Origin: Rhodosorus marinus
Taxonomy: Eukaryota > Rhodophyta > Stylonematophyceae > Stylonematales > Stylonemataceae
Assembly: GCA_029953675.1 (NCBI GenBank)
Contig: JAMWBK010000003.1
Coordinates: forward strand, 2,046,001-2,110,000
Direction: 5' to 3'
DNA: 64,000 nucleotides
The notes under the pieces are model-generated. The model was not told the DNA's origin. It searched no databases and saw only the letters and a list, made by a program, of their open reading frames with translations. Positions 58,766 to 64,000 of this stretch are shown piece by piece (the stretch's first letter is position 1; the number at the start of each line of letters is the position of its first letter). The translations under genes and the position numbers were made by a program.

Positions 58766-59920
58766 ATGGAAGCTGTAGGATTTATATATGGATATAGTAA
58801 CGGCGGGGTAAGCCGCCGTGGCGGGAGTAGGGGTGGCGTGTGCTATGCTCGGAGGTTGGATGAATTGGAAGCCGGTGATTTGCTCGTTGGGGAGGTGAAG
58901 CAGTCTGGTGGGGCTAAATCTGCATGGGTTGATTGTGGGGTGGTTAGGAAAGGTAAGGGAGGTTCAGAGGTTCCTGTTAATGGGCGACTCCGAGCGAGTA
59001 AGGGTAAGGAGCCCGAGGCGATCGGTGAGAAGGTTGTTGTTTATGTGAAACGCGTGAAGCCGGGTAACGGAAGATTTGAGGTGGTGTTGAGCTCCCAGGT
59101 AAAGACCAGGAGGCAGGCGGACAGGAAATTAGAGGATTTAGAGGTAGGAGATGATATTTCAGGAGATATTGTACATCTGTTTCCCCGAGGCGCGTTGGTG
59201 GCTGTGCCCGTAGATCGTCTGGGAAAGAATGGGAAGCGAAAGCCAGTACTAGCACTACTGCGAAGGAGCGAGTTCCTGTCCGAATGGGCATCAGACATAG
59301 ACTACGTCCTAAAAGAAGGACAGAGGGTGCTCAAGGTTGGGGATTCCCTAGACCTCTATGTTGGCGAGGTTTTTCCAAGGAGTGCCCATCTACGACTGTG
59401 CGCTGAGAAGAAGACGGAGGAGCAGATTTCACAGCAGCGGATTCAGCGCATGAAGGACAAGAGAGCACGAAAAGCCAGACGTGCAGCTGCTACTCCAGTA
59501 ATCGGTAGCGAAAGGGATGGAATCGTTACGAAGCTTCTTAAATTTGGCGTGTTGGTGGACATAGGGTGGAAGAAACGCGCTCTCCTACACTGGAAAAGGA
59601 TGCCGGAGGATCTCAAGTACGAATGGCGAGACGAGCTACCCCGTGGAACCAAACTTAAAGTAAAAGTCGAATCAGTTAGGGACAACGACGATGTTGAACT
59701 TTCACTCTCTGTTGGCGAAGTCGAGATCGACGAACAGGCTGAAATGGTGTTCAGTCGACCAGAAGGTACGGAGGCTTCCTCCGAACCTCAGCCTACTTCA
59801 CAGACTGCGAGTTCTGAGACCGTTAATGAGGATGATCAGGAGGAATGGGTTGATGATGAGGATGATGACGAAGATGACGAATTCTTGTCAAATGACTACT
59901 TGGATGACAAGTATGGATAG
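58766..59920 (+). CDS. Plastid-type S1-domain RNA-binding protein
   Basis: Single exon, 384 residues. The leader (GFIYGYSNGGVSRRGGSRGGVCYARR) has Ser, Gly and Arg but no acidic residue after Glu2, and resembles a plastid transit peptide. Three OB-fold S1-like units follow: residues about 35-105 (GDLLVGEVKQSG..AWVDCGV), about 125-220 (GDDISGDIVHLFPRGALVAV) and about 248-316 (RDGIVTKLLKFGVLVDIGWKKRALLH), the third being the most canonical. A very acidic tail (EEWVDDEDDDEDDEFL) ends the protein. It probably binds RNA in plastid translation or transcript processing, like plastid ribosomal S1 or S1-containing factors. The length and three-repeat layout fit plastid S1, but the first two repeats are divergent, so the exact identity is open. 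Confidence 0.78.
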   Translation: MEAVGFIYGYSNGGVSRRGGSRGGVCYARRLDELEAGDLLVGEVKQSGGAKSAWVDCGVVRKGKGGSEVPVNGRLRASKGKEPEAIGEKVVVYVKRVKPGNGRFEVVLSSQVKTRRQADRKLEDLEVGDDISGDIVHLFPRGALVAVPVDRLGKNGKRKPVLALLRRSEFLSEWASDIDYVLKEGQRVLKVGDSLDLYVGEVFPRSAHLRLCAEKKTEEQISQQRIQRMKDKRARKARRAAATPVIGSERDGIVTKLLKFGVLVDIGWKKRALLHWKRMPEDLKYEWRDELPRGTKLKVKVESVRDNDDVELSLSVGEVEIDEQAEMVFSRPEGTEASSEPQPTSQTASSETVNEDDQEEWVDDEDDDEDDEFLSNDYLDDKYG

Positions 59921-61530
59921 AGAGCTTACTAACATTTTCTCTGGTCGCGAATCTAACTAGAATATGGTGTTGAACTTGCTTCCACACACCACCTGTAGTA
60001 GTCAACAGATGAAAAGAGATGAAGAGGGCTTCATTCGGTAATTAAAGCTCATCCGTCAAGTGCTATCTAATCTCTTTTCCCAGGGACTAGATTTCCTGTT
60101 TGTTGTGGCATGAACGACTGGAAGGGCAAACGCGATCGTCTGTTTCGTCGCCAGAGGGAAGCTCCCGAGCTTCGGTATCGACAGATTCAGATACGGCGGT
60201 CCAAGAGCCGCGAAAGGGAAAGCTGTCCCCTCAATGTTTTGCGGCGATCGCGCCGTCGAATACTCCTCTTCTCCGAGGAGATGAGCCGTTGTGAGCGGAA
60301 AAAGTACTACCCACGGATTAAGATAAGACTGCTGATTAAAACGGCAGCTTAATCGAAGTAGGTCTATCGTGCCTGAGCTGGACATCCGTCCACGGTCCGC
60401 TTTATGCACCTTGAGCAGAGAAGTTAGCTATAGGCTACGAGCTGATGAGCGATGCATAGAATTTTAGAGTACAGAACCCGTCTACCCAGCCGTACCTCGC
60501 CCTTTTACATGCATCTGGGACGCCTGCTGTCATAGGTTGCCAACGTGGTTTCTGGGACGGGAGAAATCAAGGAAAACTGGCACTCTAGAAGAGGAACTGA
60601 AACCGGTTAGATGCCGCTTTCGAAGGCATCTCTAGAAATAATGCTTCCGACACAGGAGGACGTCTTTTGCCTAACACCTGCTTCCGCCGTTTTTGTGCTC
60701 GTTCCATCTCGCATGTGCGCTTTTTCTTCTTCGCACTCTTGGAAACACCTACTCCCGAACTCACACAGTTCGGGAGCCAAGACACCTCTGCAGGAAAGGG
60801 CATCTAACCACTTTTAGTTCAGCTTCAAGAGATTCTCATGGAATTTTTAATCTTTTCGTATCAGAAAACTGTCCGATCGACCTTCTCCAAATCCGAAGTC
60901 AGCCTCCATCGAGGATGTGCCCACGACATTTAACAAACAAACCAAAACCCCCCCTTCAAAAAAAAAAAGTGGGACGTCCCAAAAACCAACCCTGAACTAT
61001 CCATAAGCCAAAGAAATCTCTGCGTTAGATAAACCAAACAACCCCTTCGCAAACACCAACTTTTATTATCAACAACAATCATTCAACCCCTGGTATCAGG
61101 TCTGATATTCCTCATTTACTTCCCGCCCACACTACCCCCCTTTACATTTCAAATTACTTATAATTACGCAATTTTATTCCTGATAACATATTGAAAGAAA
61201 GAGGAAAAATTCTACTTTCCGCATTCTTATTGTTCAAAAAGGGGGGTTAAATTACTCATACTTGACTGCTTCGCCATTTTTGAAGGAAGGGGGGTAAATG
61301 AAGTTTATTATATTTTTTCTTCGATCATGGAAATTCTGAGATTTTCTTTTAGGAAATTTTTTTTGGGGGGAAGAAGTTTGGATGTTTGAGGGAAAAAAAG
61401 GGTTTTTTAGTTAGTGGGTCTAGAGGGATTGAAGAGGATGAGTTTGGGTTTTCGAGGGGATGGGGAGAAGGGGAAGGGAGAGAATCGGGTTTGGGATTTT
61501 GCTGTGTGAAGAGGTTGGAATGGAGTTAAC
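59921..61530. other. Intergenic spacer
   Basis: 1.6 kb without a supported gene. The 60850-61330 part has many A and C runs and AT-rich blocks, then the plus strand becomes G-rich before the SOQ1-like gene (61370-61530). Frames at 60056-60409 minus and 60585-60995 are unsupported. Confidence 0.45.
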
Positions 61531-63972
61531 ATGACTAGAGTTGGGTTTCTGGAGGGTTTTGGATTGGGTATAAATGTTTATGAGTCTGGAAGGAGAGGAG
61601 GGTTGGGAGTATGTAGGAGGTCTCGGCTGGTTTTGAGAGTGCGGAACCGGAATCTGGATGATGTTAGGCTGGATGAAAAGGAGGATGATGATGATGTACA
61701 GGAAGGATCTGGACTAGGGGACAGCGATGTTATTATTGTATCGAGAAGGGAGCTGCTTGCAGCTATCTTTGCCGCGTTCGGTTTCGCCTCGACTATTCTC
61801 GCTGCTCAGAGGTACAGCTCTATCCGGAGATGGTCTTTCTCAGCTTTCAGCGGTGTTTTAAGGGTAAGGGGATGGTCTCTTCCCGGAAAGCTTCCCCTCA
61901 AGTGGTGGGAAAACTGAATTTTTTGGATCCACATTTTTCGGCTTGAATTTCCAGGAGAGGTATCCGCCAACGTCCGGAAACTCTGTGGCTTTGGCGAGAT
62001 TCATGATGGAAGGGATCAAGAGCGGTCCAATCGCTAATCTGAAGAACTTGACGTGGATCAACGTCCAGCCTCCAAGGTAGGATAAGAGTTCACCCCCGGG
62101 ATCGCCCTGTTCATGGAAGTGCTTTGCTGGTACCATAGTGTGGGTGGAAACAAATCAAAAGGAAACTGAGTGGATATCTGAAAACGGTGTTTTGTTGTCG
62201 TAAAAATTGAAATCGCGCTCTGTCGAACTCGGCGCGAAAGGCTAAAGGATCGCCTCCTACTAGTACATCTATGGCGAATGAGCGACGTCCGGACGATGGA
62301 TGTAATGACGCGATTGGAGAAGGTGATATTTGGGATGAAAAAGGAGCTCAGCGGGGCTGTTGCAACTCTATCTGTTCACTGCGCAAAGTTCGACTCCGAG
62401 CGAATCCCTCCGTTCATTCAGGAAGCCGCGGAAGAAATGAGATGGCGACACAGCGTCGCGTCGGATACAGATCTCAGCTTGTGGAAAAGCATTGGCGCGG
62501 AGGTCTGGCCAACCGTTCTGATCCTATCACCAAACGACCACAGAGTTTTAGTCGCCCTCACAGGTATCGTAGCCAAATCTCCCCGCAACTCAGATTCATT
62601 GGCATTGCTTGAGACCGACGAAACCGCTGCCTATTGTCGTGCTTCCTCGTTTTCCAGGAGACATGATTGGAAGATTAGAAGAATGCCTCTACGCGTCTCT
62701 GAGCTTGTACAAAAAAGCGCAGCTCCAGACTTCCTCGTTTCCTCTTCCTAAAGTTATGAAACCCGGCATGACCTGGGATTCTCCTCTTCTGAGATATCCG
62801 AGCAGAATCGCTATGGATGCGAAAGGTGGTAAGGAGCTTCCCCGCGCAAGGTGTCACGCTGTCTGGTCAACGTTTATCTTCGGCCCTAGCTGGATAAGCG
62901 CGTGCCAACGTCGCCAAGGTCTTAGCCTTCTGCAGCTTGGAAATATTTGTGTATCAAGGGTTTCCTTGCTTCTTTCAGGTCCCCACAACTAGAGCCGATT
63001 CGTCGACACTTAGCTCCGCTTGGTTCTCTTCGCAGCTTTGCTGATCGATACGTGTGTTTTGTTGTGTTTTTTCGGTTGCACACAGGACGGTTGTTTATCT
63101 CGGATTCCGGCAACAGTAGGATTCTTGTAACGACGCTGGAGGGGAGATTTTTGATGCAGATCGGAGGCGCAGCCAGGACTGATCCAATGGACGCTGAGGT
63201 TGCTCAGCATGTTCTGTATTCTGAAGGGGAGAATGAGGGTTACCGAGACGGTTCCTTTCAGGATGCGCTCTTTAAAAACCCGCAGGTAAGCCTCGATACC
63301 TTGCACGGTTGTCTAGATGACCAACGGGGTCGAAAGTTTGTAGTGCAGATTTGTGCAAGAATCGGTATTTACTTAGTATTCTCTCGTTTCGCTGCGGACA
63401 GGGAATTGCTTTCAACGCTCTAAAGAATGAACTAGCGGTTGCGGACACTGGCAACAACTGTCTGCGGATAGCAAACCTTGAGGAACGATCGGTTCGATCC
63501 GTCAACTTTGTATCGTCGATTAAAGATGGTATGCGCGGGCAGACTACCTCCGAATTTGTTCATGTCTGCTACTGTGTTCACTGATCCTCATAGTTTATTT
63601 CTCTGATCGGAAGCTGGAGAAGTTGCAAAAGAACTAACAACAAAAAGAATGGCTTCCCCAAAACCGTGGGACGTAAGCGTATCGTCTGGAAATGTGTACA
63701 TTAGCTTAGCAGGCTCCAACACGGTACGTGAACTTTTAATCCCGGGCTGGTACGACGGCACCGCCGTGACCTCGTCTTGGACAAGGTTCAGAGCACCCAG
63801 AATCTTTGGTGCAGTCGATGAAAAGGCAAAGTTTCCTCAGTGCTTTCTTTTACTAACAGAGCTTGCTCTACTGAATTAGATATGGAGACTTGATCCCTTC
63901 GGAGATATGGTTCACTTCTGTGGGAGGACTGGAGTTGCGGGAAGAGTGGATGTTGAGAGTGGATACGGCGGG
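61531..63972 (+). CDS. SOQ1/NHLRC2-like protein: membrane anchor, redox-dead thioredoxin fold, NHL propeller (partial, 9 exons seen)
   Basis: Exons 61531-61863, 61955-62076, 62162-62186, 62248-62563, 62658-62828, 63086-63285, 63402-63528, 63614-63723 and 63880-63972 keep phase; a GTAAGC donor at 63973 shows the gene continues past the window. The transit-like leader (about 1-45) and acidic linker precede a membrane span at about 74-92 (LLAAIFAAFGFASTILAA), as expected for an intermembrane or thylakoid anchor. The thioredoxin fold follows (WINVQPP; LLLVHLW; VHCAKFDSE; EVWPTV). Where SOQ1 and NHLRC2 read CCINC, residues 172-176 here are S-D-V-R-T, while the cis-Pro (248) is kept. NHL repeats then begin (GRLFISDSGNSRI, GYRDGSFQDALFKNPQ, LAVADTGNNCLRI, SPKPWDV). 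Plant SOQ1, a thylakoid protein that limits photoprotective quenching, also has an N-terminal HAD phosphatase domain, which is missing here. The 25-base exon 3 is inferred from frame and homology. Confidence 0.82.
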
Positions 63973-64000
63973 GTAAGCTCGTTGTGCTTACAAACTGGAA

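Noticed and set aside
1-64000. CRISPR arrays, bacterial operons, prophage or toxin-antitoxin genes
   Set aside because: The genes are spliced and eukaryotic; no spaced direct repeats of CRISPR type or prokaryotic gene layout were seen.

Overview
This window is eukaryotic nuclear DNA. The genes are interrupted by short GT-AG introns of about 49 to 257 bases, have no operon structure, and lie in no consistent orientation. Thirteen protein genes can be supported. Four of them (UPF1/IGHMBP2-type helicase, histidinol dehydrogenase, S1-domain protein, SOQ1-like protein) start with basic, hydroxyl-rich leaders that look like plastid transit peptides. They lack a secretory signal and carry a phenylalanine near the start, as reported for red algal and glaucophyte transit peptides. 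Histidinol dehydrogenase is a stand-alone enzyme as in plants and algae, not the fungal fusion. Together with three sulfotransferases this points to a primary-plastid alga, most likely a red alga; this is inference and I cannot name a species.

Layout. 0.6-4.4 kb: NEMF/Rqc2, the ribosome-quality-control factor (+). 4.8-18.9 kb: a giant UBR4/BIG-type E3 ligase (-), convergent with NEMF. 19.7-20.2 kb: a MITE-like repeat. 21.3-24.8 kb: two tandem sulfotransferases (+); the second has lost key PAPS-binding residues. 26.3-28.1 kb: RNA polymerase III subunit RPC3 (+). 28.2-30.7 kb: a probably plastid-targeted superfamily 1 helicase (-). 31.2-32.4 kb: a secreted cysteine-rich protein of unknown function (-). 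32.4-43.4 kb: a gene-poor, repeat-containing stretch holding a second MITE-like copy. 43.4-44.8 kb: a ZUFSP/UFSP-type C78 peptidase (+). 45.4-46.5 kb: a third, unrelated-type sulfotransferase (-). 48.6-50.2 kb: histidinol dehydrogenase (+), whose first exon carries a frame break. 50.7-51.7 kb: an FkbM-like methyltransferase with a signal anchor (-). 52-55.5 kb: foldbacks, an LTR-retrotransposon relic (gag and aspartic protease fragments) and a tandem repeat of about 176 bp. 55.8-57.9 kb: DNAJC2/zuotin (+). 58.8-59.9 kb: a plastid-type S1-domain RNA-binding protein (+). 61.5 kb to the end: a SOQ1/NHLRC2-like thioredoxin-fold plus NHL-propeller protein (+) that runs off the window and lacks the redox cysteines.

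Two themes recur. One is nascent-protein and ubiquitin quality control (NEMF, UBR4, ZUFSP-type peptidase, DNAJC2). The other is Golgi or cell-surface sugar modification (three sulfotransferases, the FkbM-like methyltransferase). Splice sites were placed by hand from reading-frame continuity, GT-AG signals and remembered family conservation; no alignment was run. The most unusual observations are the redox-dead thioredoxin fold of the SOQ1-like protein, the pseudo-sulfotransferase paralogue, and the repeat families rich in GTCCGATA or built as foldbacks.
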